This document shows, piece by piece, positions 34,201 to 42,573 of a stretch of DNA of 64,000 bases. Within the stretch, counting starts at the first letter, position 1; each line of letters starts with the position of its first letter. The DNA comes from Nocardioides cavernae (GTDB lineage Bacteria; Actinomycetota; Actinomycetes; Propionibacteriales; Nocardioidaceae). Location: positions 2,170,001 to 2,234,000 of the forward strand of contig NZ_JAFBCA010000001.1 of the NCBI RefSeq assembly GCF_016907475.1, given 5' to 3'. The notes beneath the pieces are model-generated. The model was given only the letters and a program-made list of their open reading frames with translations. It did no database searches and was not told the origin of the DNA. Made by a program: the position numbers and the translations under genes.

Positions 34201-34248
34201 CACGTGCCCCGGGTGTCGCTCGTGGGGGAGTGGCGCCCGGGGCACGTG
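34201..34248 (+). terminator. Hairpin terminator after the ATP-grasp gene
   Basis: Perfect 13-bp inverted repeat CACGTGCCCCGGG (34201-34213) and CCCGGGGCACGTG (34236-34248) with a 22-base loop. A second small palindrome CGAGACG-CA-CGTCTCG lies at 34269-34284. Confidence 0.6.
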
Positions 34249-34314
34249 TGCGCGTGCCGACCGGATGGCGAGACGCACGTCTCGGGGGCGCGGGTTCGGT
34301 GGCACCATGAAGTC

Positions 34315-34344
34315 GTGACCACCAGCACGATCATCATTGCCTAG
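34315..34344 (+). CDS. Isoleucine leader peptide of cimA
   Basis: GTG at 34315 opens a nine-codon frame, MTTSTIIIA, stopping with TAG at 34342-34344. Three consecutive isoleucine codons (ATC ATC ATT) sit just before the stop. Twenty-five bases after the stop comes a textbook terminator. The gene downstream makes citramalate, the first committed step of one isoleucine route, so the codon content fits the pathway exactly. A shorter frame from ATG 34307 (MKS, stop at 34316) overlaps but is out of frame and has no regulatory codons. Confidence 0.85.
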   Translation: MTTSTIIIA

Positions 34345-34369
34345 CGTGACGGGACTCCCCGCCGCGCCG

Positions 34370-34396
34370 ACCTCCTGCACCCCAGGAGGTTTTTTT
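34370..34396 (+). terminator. Attenuator terminator before cimA
   Basis: Stem CCTCCTG (34371-34377) with CAGGAGG (34383-34389), loop CACCC, extended by A34370 with T34390, followed by seven Ts (34390-34396). It is the only hairpin with a clear T-run in this window and sits 42 bases before the cimA ATG. It should stop transcription unless the ribosome stalls on the Ile codons of the leader. Confidence 0.85.
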
Positions 34397-34437
34397 CTGC
34401 CCCCACCACTGCCCACCTCCGAGACCGAGGACCTCCG

Positions 34438-36018
34438 ATGGACCTGCACGGCTCGTTCCACGTCTACGACACCACCCTGCGCGACGGCGCCCAGCAGGAG
34501 GGCCTCAACCTCACGGTCGCCGACAAGCTGAGCATCGCCAAGCAGCTCGACGGCCTCGGCGTGGGCTACATCGAGGGTGGCTGGCCGGGGGCCAACCCCA
34601 AGGACACCGAGTTCTTCCGCCGCGCCCGCGAGGAGCTCGACCTCCGCCACGCGCGGCTCGCAGCATTCGGCGCGACCCGCCGGGCCGGCGTACGTGCCGC
34701 CGACGACCCGCTCGTGCGCGCCCTGCGTGACTCCGGCGCGGGCGTCGTCACGCTGGTCGCGAAGTCGCACGACCGCCACGTCGAGCTCGCGCTGCGCACC
34801 ACGCTCGAGGAGAACCTCGCGATGGTGCGCGACACCGTCACGCACCTGCGCGAGGAGGGGCAGACGGTGTTCCTCGACGCCGAGCACTTCTTCGACGGCT
34901 ACCGCGCCAACCGGGCGTACGCCCTCGAGGTGCTGCGCACCGCCGCCGAGGCCGGCGCGGAGGTGGTCGCCCTGTGCGACACCAACGGCGGCATGCTGCC
35001 CGACTGGGTCTCCGACGTCGTGCTCGACGTCATCGAGACCACGGGCGCCCGCGTCGGCATCCACGCCCACAACGACAGCGGCTGCGCGGTGGCCAACTCG
35101 CTCGCCGCCGTCGCCGCCGGGGCGAGCCACGTGCAGGGCTGCATCAACGGCTACGGCGAGCGCACCGGCAACGCCGACCTCGTCACCGTCGTCGCCAACC
35201 TCGAGCTCAAGCTGGACCGCAACGTGCTGCCGCAGGGCCTGCTGCGCGAGGCGACGCGCATCGCGCACGCCGTCGCCGAGGTCACCAACGTGCCGCCGGC
35301 GTCGCGTCAGCCGTACGTCGGCACGTCGGCGTTCGCCCACAAGGCCGGCCTCCACGCCAGTGCCATCAAGGTCGACCCGGACCTCTACCAGCACCTCGAC
35401 CCGCTCGTCGTCGGCAACGACATGCGCCTGCTCGTCTCCGACATGGCCGGGCGCGCGTCGATCGAGCTCAAGGGCCGGGAGCTCGGTTACGACCTGTCCG
35501 ACGACCGCGAGCTCGTCACCCGCGTCACCGACCGGGTCAAGGCGATGGAGCAGCGCGGCTACACCTTCGAGGCCGCCGACGCGTCCTTCGAGCTGCTGCT
35601 CGCCGAGGAGGTCGAGGGCGCGCGGCCGTCGTACTTCGACGTCGAGTCGTGGCGCGTCATCACCGAGACCCGCACCGACGGCGAGGCGATCTCGGAGGCG
35701 ACGGTGAAGCTGCGGTCGGAGGGCGTGCGCTACGTCGTCACAGGCGAGGGCAACGGTCCCGTCAACGCCCTCGACGCCGCGCTGCGCGAGGCGATCGGGC
35801 AGGCCTTCCCGGAGGTCGCGAAGTTCGAGCTGATCGACTACAAGGTCCGCATCCTCGACCAGGGCCACGGCACCGACGCGATCACCCGCGTGCTCATCGA
35901 GACCACCGACGGGGAGTCGTCGTGGGTCACCGTCGGCGTCGGCGCCAACGTGATCGAGGCGTCGTGGGGCGCGCTCGTCGACGGGCTGACCTTCGGCCTG
36001 CGCCGACACCACCGTTGA
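34438..36018 (+). CDS. cimA: (R)-citramalate synthase
   Basis: A 526-residue DRE-TIM acyltransferase. The catalytic barrel has TTLRDGAQQEGLN near residue 14 and GIHAHNDSGCAVANS with the metal His residues near 205; GCINGYGERTGNADL follows. The C-terminal regulatory domain of the LeuA type (about residues 395-520; SEATVKLRSEGVRYVVTGEG in part) is complete. It condenses pyruvate with acetyl-CoA to citramalate, leading to 2-oxobutyrate and isoleucine without threonine. The length and QQEG motif fit the CimA group rather than isopropylmalate synthase. ATG at 34438 with no strong ribosome site; expression is controlled by the Ile leader upstream. Confidence 0.93.
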   Translation: MDLHGSFHVYDTTLRDGAQQEGLNLTVADKLSIAKQLDGLGVGYIEGGWPGANPKDTEFFRRAREELDLRHARLAAFGATRRAGVRAADDPLVRALRDSGAGVVTLVAKSHDRHVELALRTTLEENLAMVRDTVTHLREEGQTVFLDAEHFFDGYRANRAYALEVLRTAAEAGAEVVALCDTNGGMLPDWVSDVVLDVIETTGARVGIHAHNDSGCAVANSLAAVAAGASHVQGCINGYGERTGNADLVTVVANLELKLDRNVLPQGLLREATRIAHAVAEVTNVPPASRQPYVGTSAFAHKAGLHASAIKVDPDLYQHLDPLVVGNDMRLLVSDMAGRASIELKGRELGYDLSDDRELVTRVTDRVKAMEQRGYTFEAADASFELLLAEEVEGARPSYFDVESWRVITETRTDGEAISEATVKLRSEGVRYVVTGEGNGPVNALDAALREAIGQAFPEVAKFELIDYKVRILDQGHGTDAITRVLIETTDGESSWVTVGVGANVIEASWGALVDGLTFGLRRHHR

Positions 36019-36023
36019 GGGGA

Positions 36024-36052
36024 GGCGCCGCCACCGGACCGGTGGCGGCGCC
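36024..36052. terminator. Bidirectional terminator between cimA and the LVIVD gene
   Basis: Near-perfect palindrome: GGCGCCGCCACC (36024-36035) and GGTGGCGGCGCC (36041-36052), loop GGACC. It lies between the convergent stop codons (36018 and 36061). Confidence 0.7.
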
Positions 36053-36060
36053 CGCCCTGC

Positions 36061-37860
36061 TCAGAGGCTGTCGCGCAGGTCCTTCAGGGCCTGCTTGAGC
36101 TCACCCTGGTCGCCGGAGTCGTCGAGGACCCGGATGGCGTTGGCGAGCTGGGCCTTCGCCGAGGCGCCCCTGCCCTCGAGCTTCTCCGCCTTCGCGAGGT
36201 GCTTCTCGACGGTGTCGAGCGTCGCCCCGTCGAGCTCGCCGGAGCGGACGGCCTGGTCGAAGTAGGCGCCGGCGACGTTGAAGCTCGGCTCCCAGACGAT
36301 CTTCTCCTGGTGCTGGGCGTTGAACTCGTCGACCTGCACCTCACGGGCCGCGTCGAGCTCGTTCTCGCTGAGCAGGTCGCTGGTCGTCAGCCCGAAGGTG
36401 TCGAAGCCGCGGGCGATCTCGCTGCCGTAGACCTGTCCGTTGTACCAGTAGGTCGACCAGAGGCCGCCGAGGTTGAGCCCGGCCGGGTTGGGGGTGTTGA
36501 TGGGGCCTCGGTCGAAGTAGGCGATCTCGACCGGGTTGGCGGTGTCGCTGAAGTCGATCACCGACAGGCCGCCCTGGTACCAGGCCTGCACGAGGATGTC
36601 GCGACCCGGCACCGGCACCAGCGAGGAGTTGTGGGCGACGCAGTTCTCCTGCGTGGTCTGCACGGCCGGCATCTTGTAGTAGCTGGCGAACTCCATCTGG
36701 TCGCCGTCGAGGTCGAAGAGCGCGTCGGCGCCCCACTCCAGCTTGTCGGTCGCCCGGCACCGGGCGCTCGTGCCGCCGCCCCACTCGTCGGTGAAGATCA
36801 CCTTGGTGCCGTCGTTGTTGAAGCTCGCGGAGTGCCAGTAGGAGAAGTTCGGGTCGGACACCGCGTCGAGGCGCACCGGGTTCACGGGGTCCGAGGTGTC
36901 GAGGAGGATGCCGTTGCCCTGGCACGCGCCGGCGACCAGCTCACGCGCCGGGAACGAGGTCAGGTCGTGGCAGGTGTTCGTGTTCGGCAGGGGCGAGTAC
37001 GCCGTGCCGCTGGGGTGCAGGGTGCCGGGGGTCGTGTTCTGCAGCCCGTTGAAGGCGCCCGTCGCCGGGTCCGTGAAGATCCGCGGCTGGCTCACGATGG
37101 CCGCCGTCTGGGGTGCGGCCAACGGCACCTTGATCACGTCGATGCGCCACTGCGTCGGGTTGCCCGAGGTGACCGGGGCCGGGTTGTTGGCGTTCGCGTT
37201 CTCGCAGCCCGCCAGCTCAGCAGCGGGGCGTACGCCGGACGTGCCGGAGTTGTAGATGTAGATGTTGGCCGGGTCGTCGGGGTCAGTGACGATCGAGTGC
37301 GTGTGGGACCCGCGGCAGGTCTGCACGCCCGGGAGCTGGACCGGGTTGGCCTGGTCGCTGATGTCGAAGATCCGGACGCCGCGGAAGCGCTCGAGGTTGA
37401 CCGCGCCGCCGGCGCCCTGGCTGCCGCAGTCGATGCGGCCGCGGGTCTCCTCGACCGACATGAAGAGCAGGTCGCCGTAGACCGACACGTCACCCTGGCC
37501 GCCCGGGCACACGAAGGAGCCGCTCAGGGTGGGGTCGGCCGGGTCGGAGATGTCGTAGAACTGGAAGCCGTTGAAGCTGCCCACGACAGCGGTGTCACCG
37601 GTGAACGCGAGGTCGGAGTTCACGAACCCGAAGTTGCCCGGAGGTGCGTCGAAGGGCGCCACGCGTGGGTCGTTGTCGAGCAGCTCGATGTTGCTCGTCA
37701 CCTCGGACCACGGGAGGTAGCCCGGCGCGAGGCCGACGCGTGGGTCGGTCGGATCGGGAAGGTCCGCGGCGTACGCCATCGCAGGCAGGAGCGCGGCAGC
37801 CAGGACCACCACCCCGGCGGCTCGTAGCACGGACCGGCTCGGACGGGGCTGACGCGACAT
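36061..37860 (-). CDS. Secreted LVIVD-repeat beta-propeller protein
   Basis: A 599-residue exported protein. The signal peptide is VVVLAAALLPAMAYA (residues about 17-32). The body has repeated propeller blades with FYDISDPADPTLSGSF, RIFDISDQANPVQLPG, LLDTSDPVNPVRLD and VIDFSDTANPVEIAYF, the LVIVD repeat pattern. The last about 80 residues (AGAYFDQAVRSGELDG to the end) form a helical domain resembling the FIMAH-type domain. Conserved His, Asp and Cys residues are scattered (CRGSHTHSI, CVAHNSS). ATG at 37860 has GGGAGG about eight bases upstream. It is divergent from a DUF305 lipoprotein 188 bases away. Function unknown; probably an extracellular structural or binding protein. Confidence 0.85.
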   Translation of the reverse strand: MSRQPRPSRSVLRAAGVVVLAAALLPAMAYAADLPDPTDPRVGLAPGYLPWSEVTSNIELLDNDPRVAPFDAPPGNFGFVNSDLAFTGDTAVVGSFNGFQFYDISDPADPTLSGSFVCPGGQGDVSVYGDLLFMSVEETRGRIDCGSQGAGGAVNLERFRGVRIFDISDQANPVQLPGVQTCRGSHTHSIVTDPDDPANIYIYNSGTSGVRPAAELAGCENANANNPAPVTSGNPTQWRIDVIKVPLAAPQTAAIVSQPRIFTDPATGAFNGLQNTTPGTLHPSGTAYSPLPNTNTCHDLTSFPARELVAGACQGNGILLDTSDPVNPVRLDAVSDPNFSYWHSASFNNDGTKVIFTDEWGGGTSARCRATDKLEWGADALFDLDGDQMEFASYYKMPAVQTTQENCVAHNSSLVPVPGRDILVQAWYQGGLSVIDFSDTANPVEIAYFDRGPINTPNPAGLNLGGLWSTYWYNGQVYGSEIARGFDTFGLTTSDLLSENELDAAREVQVDEFNAQHQEKIVWEPSFNVAGAYFDQAVRSGELDGATLDTVEKHLAKAEKLEGRGASAKAQLANAIRVLDDSGDQGELKQALKDLRDSL

Positions 37861-38048
37861 GTGGGTACCCTCCCGCTCAGGTCGGCCCGAATGCCCGGGC
37901 CCGGGAGGCCCGCCGCGAGATCGACCTACGATGTCCGACAACGTAGCGAGGGTCGGGCGTCGACCGCCATACCCACACCAGACCAGTTGTGGCACCGAGA
38001 TCGAGCCATCCGGCCGACGAGCAAGCATCGAGCGAGTGGGAGACCCAC

Positions 38049-38741
38049 ATGGGGAGCAGGAGCAACAGGGGCGGTCGGGTCCGTCGGTGGCCGGCCCTCC
38101 TCGTCGGTCTCGCCGTCGCGCTCGGATCGGCGGCCTGCACCTCCGACGACGAGGCGCCCGCGGACGACGCGGCGCCGGTGGTCCAGCTCGGCGCCCCCGG
38201 CGAGTCGGGAAAGACGCTCTCTCCCGACGAGGCCGAGGCGATCGAGGACCCCACCTGGACCGACGCCGACGTCGAGTTCGTCCAGATGATGCTCCCGCAC
38301 CACCAGCAGGCGCTCGAGATGACGGCCCTCGTCGAGGACCGCGCCGCGGACCCCGACCTCGCCCAGCTCGCGGAGCGCATCGAGGTGTCACAGCAGGACG
38401 AGATCGCGCTGCTCGAGAAGTGGCTCGACCAGCGCGGCGAGATGGTGTCGGGGATGCACGGCGACCATGGGGGCCACGGAGACGGAGGCGGCCACCAGGA
38501 CATGCCCGGCATGCTCACCCCCGCCCAGCTCGACCAGCTCGCGCGGTCGAAGGGTGAGCGGTTCGACCGGCTGTTCCTGCAAGGCATGATCCGGCACCAC
38601 GAGGGCGCGGTGGTGATGGTCGAGACGCTGCTCACCGGTGGCGAGGGCGGCCAGGAGTCCGAGGTGTTCCAGCTGGCCAGCCACATCGGCACCGACCAGC
38701 AGGTCGAGATCGCCGCGATGAAGGAGCGACTGGGCAGCTGA
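38049..38741 (+). CDS. DUF305 lipoprotein
   Basis: A 230-residue exported lipoprotein. The lipobox LGSAAC places the lipid on Cys30 after a typical signal peptide. Two DUF305 halves are visible: FVQMMLPHHQQALEMTALVEDRA (read in part) and FLQGMIRHHEGAVVMVETLL, each with the HH pair and nearby Met residues; between them is a Gly/His/Met-rich linker (MHGDHGGHGDGGGHQDM). DUF305 proteins are ferritin-like helical bundles and the His/Met content suggests copper or other metal binding. ATG at 38049 with GGGAG upstream. Divergent from the LVIVD gene, a pairing seen in actinobacteria. Confidence 0.9.
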   Translation: MGSRSNRGGRVRRWPALLVGLAVALGSAACTSDDEAPADDAAPVVQLGAPGESGKTLSPDEAEAIEDPTWTDADVEFVQMMLPHHQQALEMTALVEDRAADPDLAQLAERIEVSQQDEIALLEKWLDQRGEMVSGMHGDHGGHGDGGGHQDMPGMLTPAQLDQLARSKGERFDRLFLQGMIRHHEGAVVMVETLLTGGEGGQESEVFQLASHIGTDQQVEIAAMKERLGS

Positions 38742-38758
38742 GCTGCGGGTGCCTGCGG

Positions 38759-39346
38759 TCAGCCGACGACGCGTGCCACGAGGTCGTCCCAGGCCAGCTC
38801 GATCTGCGCCAGGCTGACCCCGTCGACCCGCTGCTGCTCGAGCGCCATCGCCTCCAGCGGGGCGAGCAGGGCGAACGCCAGGAAGTGCAGGTCGCCCGTC
38901 ACCTCGAGCTGGCCGAGCAGGTGGCGTACGTGCATGAGCGCGAACCCGGCAGCCGCCCGGGAGCGGACCGGGTCCGTCCCGGTGGCGGCCCGGATCAGGT
39001 CACCGTGGGTGACGTTGACCCGCATCCGCGAGTGTCCGAACGCCAGGAGCCGCTCCAGCGGCGGTGCGCCCGGGCCCAGCGGCGGCGGGCCGGAGATGAC
39101 GCTGCCCTGCCACGCGGTCTCGGACTCGTTGAGGACGGCGGCCATCAACCCCTCGCGGCTCTCGAAGCGCCGGAACAGCGTGCCCTTGCCGACGCCTGCC
39201 TCGGTCGCGACCGTGTCCATCGTCACGCACCCGACCCCCCGCGTCTCCACCAGGCGCAGCGCCGCTGCCAGGATGGCCTCGCGGTTGCGCGCCGCGTCGG
39301 CCCGCTCAGGCGCAGGCTCGTCGGCCAGCGGCAGGAGGTGGGTCAC
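38759..39346 (-). CDS. TetR family repressor
   Basis: A 195-residue TetR regulator. The N-terminal helix-turn-helix reads NREAILAAALRLVETRGVGCVTMDTVATEAGVGKGTLFRRFESREGL (read in part), about residues 22-70. The C-terminal ligand domain is of the SBD type common in regulators of NAD(P)H quinone and FMN reductases. GTG at 39346 is taken, with GAGGGG upstream; the frame is open further to 39484 but that would cover the divergent operator. It most likely represses itself and the FMN reductase gene through the palindrome at 39393-39410. Confidence 0.88.
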   Translation of the reverse strand: MTHLLPLADEPAPERADAARNREAILAAALRLVETRGVGCVTMDTVATEAGVGKGTLFRRFESREGLMAAVLNESETAWQGSVISGPPPLGPGAPPLERLLAFGHSRMRVNVTHGDLIRAATGTDPVRSRAAAGFALMHVRHLLGQLEVTGDLHFLAFALLAPLEAMALEQQRVDGVSLAQIELAWDDLVARVVG

Positions 39347-39392
39347 GCCCCTCAGCGTAGGTCGGAAGAAAGTTCGCCTGCACCGGAATAGA

Positions 39393-39410
39393 AGCGGACC
39401 GCAGTCCGTT
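39393..39410. promoter_or_regulatory. Palindromic TetR operator
   Basis: CGGAC (39395-39399), spacer CGCA, GTCCG (39404-39408), flanked by AG and TT. It lies between the divergent TetR and FMN-reductase genes, ten bases before the reductase ATG. Confidence 0.6.
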
Positions 39411-39419
39411 TCGACGTTC

Positions 39420-39974
39420 ATGACCAACCAGAAGCAGACCCGTGTCGCTGTCCTCCTCGGTTCCACCCGCGACGGCAGCCTCAACCGTCGGATCGCCGAG
39501 CACCTCCGCGACCACGCCCCCGCCGGTGTGACCGTCGACGTCCTCGAGGGCCTCGACGCCGTCCCGTTCTACAACGAGGAGCGCGACGGCGAGACCGCTC
39601 CCGCCAGCGCCACCGCGCTGCGCGAGTCCGTGGCGGCAGCCGACCGCGTCCTCGCCGTGACGCCGGAGTACAACGGCACGATGCCGGCCGTGCTCAACAA
39701 CGCCATCGACTGGCTGTCGCGGCCCTACGGCCAGGGCGCCATCGTCGGCAAGCCCTTCGCGGCCATCGGCGCCACCCCCACGCCGTACGGCGGCAAGTGG
39801 TCGCACGAGCACGCCCGCCACTCCGCCACCATCGCCGGGGCCGTCGTCGTCGAGGGCATCGTCGTCGACGAGCCCGCTCTCGAGGGTGACCCGCTGGCCA
39901 ACGAGGAGGCCGTGCAGCGCTTCCTCGGCGCTCTCGACGCCCTCGTCGCGCACGAGGTCGAGGTCGCGGCCTGA
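39420..39974 (+). CDS. NADPH-dependent FMN reductase (quinone reductase-like)
   Basis: A 184-residue flavodoxin-fold protein. The FMN phosphate loop is LLGSTRDGSLNRRIA near the start; VTPEYNGTMPAVLNNAIDWLSRP (read in part) is the second flavin motif of the NADPH:FMN/quinone reductase family. It reduces flavin or quinones at the expense of NAD(P)H and is often induced by electrophiles. ATG at 39420 has no ribosome site and may be nearly leaderless. A longer frame to 38934 is antisense to the TetR gene and rejected. Its control by the divergent TetR repressor is likely. Confidence 0.9.
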   Translation: MTNQKQTRVAVLLGSTRDGSLNRRIAEHLRDHAPAGVTVDVLEGLDAVPFYNEERDGETAPASATALRESVAAADRVLAVTPEYNGTMPAVLNNAIDWLSRPYGQGAIVGKPFAAIGATPTPYGGKWSHEHARHSATIAGAVVVEGIVVDEPALEGDPLANEEAVQRFLGALDALVAHEVEVAA

Positions 39975-39986
39975 TCCACCCCGACC

Positions 39987-40030
39987 TTGCACCCGAGTCT
40001 CCCGCTTGTCGGCTCAGATCTCGGGTGCAA
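39987..40030 (+). terminator. Hairpin terminator after the FMN reductase
   Basis: Perfect 11-bp inverted repeat TTGCACCCGAG (39987-39997) and CTCGGGTGCAA (40020-40030), 13 bases after the stop. Confidence 0.6.
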
Positions 40031-40095
40031 AGCGTGGGAGTCACCGGATATCCGGGGACTCCAGCGCCCGGCCTCCCCGCCGGTAGGTTCGAGGT

Positions 40096-41505
40096 GTGTC
40101 CGTCCACGACCTGACCGCACTCGAGCAGGGTGATGCCGTACGCCGCGGCGAGATGTCGCCGCTCGAGCTGGTCGAGCACTACGCCGGCCGCGCCGACGAG
40201 GTGGGCGCGTTCATCACGCCGACCCACGAGCTGGCGCGTGACCACGCCCGCCGGCTCACCGAAGCGGGACGCCCCGCGGACGCAGGTCCGCTCTGGGGCG
40301 TCCCGACGGGGATCAAGGACCTCCACCCGACGGCCGGGGTCCGGACCACCTTCGGCTCCGCGGCGTACGACGACTTCGTGCCCGACGCCTCCGACGACCT
40401 CGTCCTGAGCGTCGAGGCCTCGGGGATGCCGAGCCTGGGCAAGACGAGCACGCCCGAGTTCGGCTCGCCCTGCTACACCGAGCCCGACGTCGCCCCTCCG
40501 GCGGTCACGCCGTGGGACACCACCCGCACCGCCGGCGGCTCGTCCGGCGGGGCGGCCGCGGCCGTCGCCGCCGGCCTGCTGCCCGTCGCGCCCGGCTCCG
40601 ACGGCGGCGGCTCGATCCGGATCCCGGCGTCGTGCTGCGGCCTCGTCGGGCTCAAGCCCACGCGCGGACGGATCAGCGGCGCGCCCCGCTACGGCGACCC
40701 GGTCGGGCTCGCGACCGCCGGCACCCTGGCCCGCAGCGTGCGCGACGCCGCTGCCCTGCTCGACGTGCTCGCCGGGCGGCGCGTCGGCGACCCGTTCTGG
40801 GCGCCCGAGCCGTCGGGCAGCTTCCTCGACGCCTGCGACCGCGAGCCGGGCAGGCTGCGGGTTGCGCGCTTCGTCACGCCCGTCATCACGGACGTCGACG
40901 TCCACCCGTCGGCGGTGACCGCCTGGGACGACGCGTCGCGGCTGCTCGAGGGCCTCGGCCACGACGTCGAGGACGTGCCCGTGCCGATCCCGCGCGAGGC
41001 GGTCGCGGACTTCGAGACCTGCTGGGCGGTGCTGACCGCGCTCTCGCCCGCGCCTCCGGGTCGGGAGGACCGGCTCCGTCCGCTGACCCGCTGGCTCGGC
41101 GGCCTCGGCCACGCCGTCAGCGGACCGGAGTTCGGGCTCGCCATCGGGCGGCTCCGGCAGCACGCCGCGGCGGCCCTCGCCGCGCTGGCGCCGTACGACG
41201 TCGTCCTCACGCCGACCCTCGCGAGCCCGCCGGTCGAGGTCGGCGCGCTGCGCGACGACGCCGACCCGGCGCGCGACTTCGCCGCCCAGAAGGCGTTCAC
41301 GCCCTGGACGAGCGCGTGGAACGTCACCGGCATGCCGGCGGTGTCGCTGCCGCTCCACTGGACCGACGACGGTCTCCCGGTCGGCGTGATGGTCGCGGCG
41401 CGACCCGCCGAGGAGGAACAGCTCCTGTCGCTCGCTGCGCAGGTCGAGCAGGCGTACGTCGACCGCGGGGCGGCGTGGGTGGACAACCGGCCGCCCGGCT
41501 GGTGA
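40096..41505 (+). CDS. Amidase (amidase-signature family)
   Basis: A 469-residue amidase-signature enzyme. The catalytic triad is complete: Lys74 in TGIKDLHP, cis-Ser149 in [16 protein letters not shown] and nucleophile Ser173 in [10 protein letters not shown]. The family hydrolyses carboxamides; related proteins include GatA, but gatB and gatC are absent nearby, so a catabolic or detoxifying amidase is more likely. GTG start at 40096. The C-terminal domain ([28 protein letters not shown]) is also complete. It is followed by a VOC gene after nine bases. Confidence 0.92.
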   Translation: MSVHDLTALEQGDAVRRGEMSPLELVEHYAGRADEVGAFITPTHELARDHARRLTEAGRPADAGPLWGVPTGIKDLHPTAGVRTTFGSAAYDDFVPDASDDLVLSVEASGMPSLGKTSTPEFGSPCYTEPDVAPPAVTPWDTTRTAGGSSGGAAAAVAAGLLPVAPGSDGGGSIRIPASCCGLVGLKPTRGRISGAPRYGDPVGLATAGTLARSVRDAAALLDVLAGRRVGDPFWAPEPSGSFLDACDREPGRLRVARFVTPVITDVDVHPSAVTAWDDASRLLEGLGHDVEDVPVPIPREAVADFETCWAVLTALSPAPPGREDRLRPLTRWLGGLGHAVSGPEFGLAIGRLRQHAAAALAALAPYDVVLTPTLASPPVEVGALRDDADPARDFAAQKAFTPWTSAWNVTGMPAVSLPLHWTDDGLPVGVMVAARPAEEEQLLSLAAQVEQAYVDRGAAWVDNRPPGW

Positions 41506-41514
41506 GGTGGCCCG

Positions 41515-41898
41515 ATGGGTGAGCTCACGCCCTACTTGTGCGTCGCCGACGCCCGCGGGGCGATCGACTGGTACGTCGACGTGCTGGGCGCCGAGGTGGT
41601 CCTCGACCCGATCGTGATGGACGACGGCCGCATCGGCCACGTCGAGCTCGCGGTGGACGGTGGCCGCTGGATGATGTCGGCGGAGTTCGGGTCGGCCGGT
41701 GTCGCCGCCCCGGACCCCTCGCGCGGTGCCGCCGTCTCGCTGCACCTCGAGGTCGCCGACGTCGACACCCTCTGCGAGCGGGTCGTGGCGGCCGGCGTGA
41801 CACTCGACCGCGAACCTGAGGACAGCCCGCCCGCCGGTCGGGTGGCGGTGTTCCGGGACCCCTTCGGGCACCGGTGGTTCCTCAACGGGCCGCTCTAG
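41515..41898 (+). CDS. VOC (glyoxalase/bleomycin-resistance fold) protein
   Basis: A 127-residue protein with two beta-alpha-beta-beta-beta units: LTPYLCVADARGAIDWYVDVLGAEVV at the start (read in part) and VAVFRDPFGHRWFLNGPL at the end. HVELAVDG and the C-terminal region supply possible metal ligands. VOC proteins include glyoxalases, dioxygenases and antibiotic-binding proteins; DPFGHRW is typical of the PhnB/YdeE-like group with no assigned reaction. It follows the amidase by nine bases. Its stop overlaps the convergent EcfT stop by four bases. Confidence 0.85.
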   Translation: MGELTPYLCVADARGAIDWYVDVLGAEVVLDPIVMDDGRIGHVELAVDGGRWMMSAEFGSAGVAAPDPSRGAAVSLHLEVADVDTLCERVVAAGVTLDREPEDSPPAGRVAVFRDPFGHRWFLNGPL

Positions 41899-42506
41899 TC
41901 GTCGCCGATCCCGCGCGCGTGGAGCGCGTCTCCCGTGTCGTGCGCCCGGGCGACGACGCGGACCACGAACGGGATGAGGCGCGCCCGCGGCGACCGCTCG
42001 AGCCCGCGGGCGACGGCCGCGTCGCGCGACTCCTCGGCGAGCCCGATGGTCGTCGGGATCGCCCGCAGCATCAGCGAGAACGCCAGCGCCACCGCCTCGG
42101 GATCCACGCCGACGCGGCGCAGCGGACGCAGCCCGCGGGCGACCGCGTCCATCACCTCGTCGACCGGAGTCGTGACGGTCATCGTGGTGGCGAGCAGGAT
42201 GAGGGCGACCAGGTCGCCGACGACCTCGACCGCGCGCGGCCAGCCGTTCTGCCAGACGGTCCAGGCGCCGAGGATCGCCGCGGTCAACAGCAGCCAGCGC
42301 ATCGCGCGCAGGGTGAAGCCCAGGCGCGCGCCCGACCACACCACCAGACCGGCGGCCACGAGGACGAATGCCACGGCCGATGCGGGGCCGTGGACCAGGA
42401 CCACGACGAGGCTGGCAGCCATCAGGCCGAGCAGCTTCGCGCCGGCGGGCAGCCGGTGCAGCCACGTCGTACCGGGCTGGTGCAGGCCCAGGAGCTGGGC
42501 GCTCAT
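41895..42506 (-). CDS. bioN: Energy-coupling factor transmembrane protein (BioN/EcfT)
   Basis: A 203-residue EcfT-type protein with four to five membrane segments. The two cytoplasmic coupling-helix motifs are visible as ARGLERSPRARL and a more degenerate ARG near residue 195 (HARGIGDD at the end). It couples the ATPase to the biotin-binding subunit BioY. It lies 67 bases downstream of the ATPase gene in the order bioY-bioM-bioN. No other S-component is in the window, so biotin is the likely substrate. Confidence 0.88.
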   Translation of the reverse strand: MSAQLLGLHQPGTTWLHRLPAGAKLLGLMAASLVVVLVHGPASAVAFVLVAAGLVVWSGARLGFTLRAMRWLLLTAAILGAWTVWQNGWPRAVEVVGDLVALILLATTMTVTTPVDEVMDAVARGLRPLRRVGVDPEAVALAFSLMLRAIPTTIGLAEESRDAAVARGLERSPRARLIPFVVRVVARAHDTGDALHARGIGDD

Positions 42507-42573
42507 CCGGGGTCCCCGCGGAGGTGTGGGATGGAGGAGCGAAGTGGGGGAAGCCCACAGCTTCGTGGGGTGG

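Noticed and set aside
34307..34318. Three-codon frame MKS before the Ile leader
   Set aside because: Out of frame with the Ile codons and carries no regulatory signal; GTG 34315 gives the meaningful leader.
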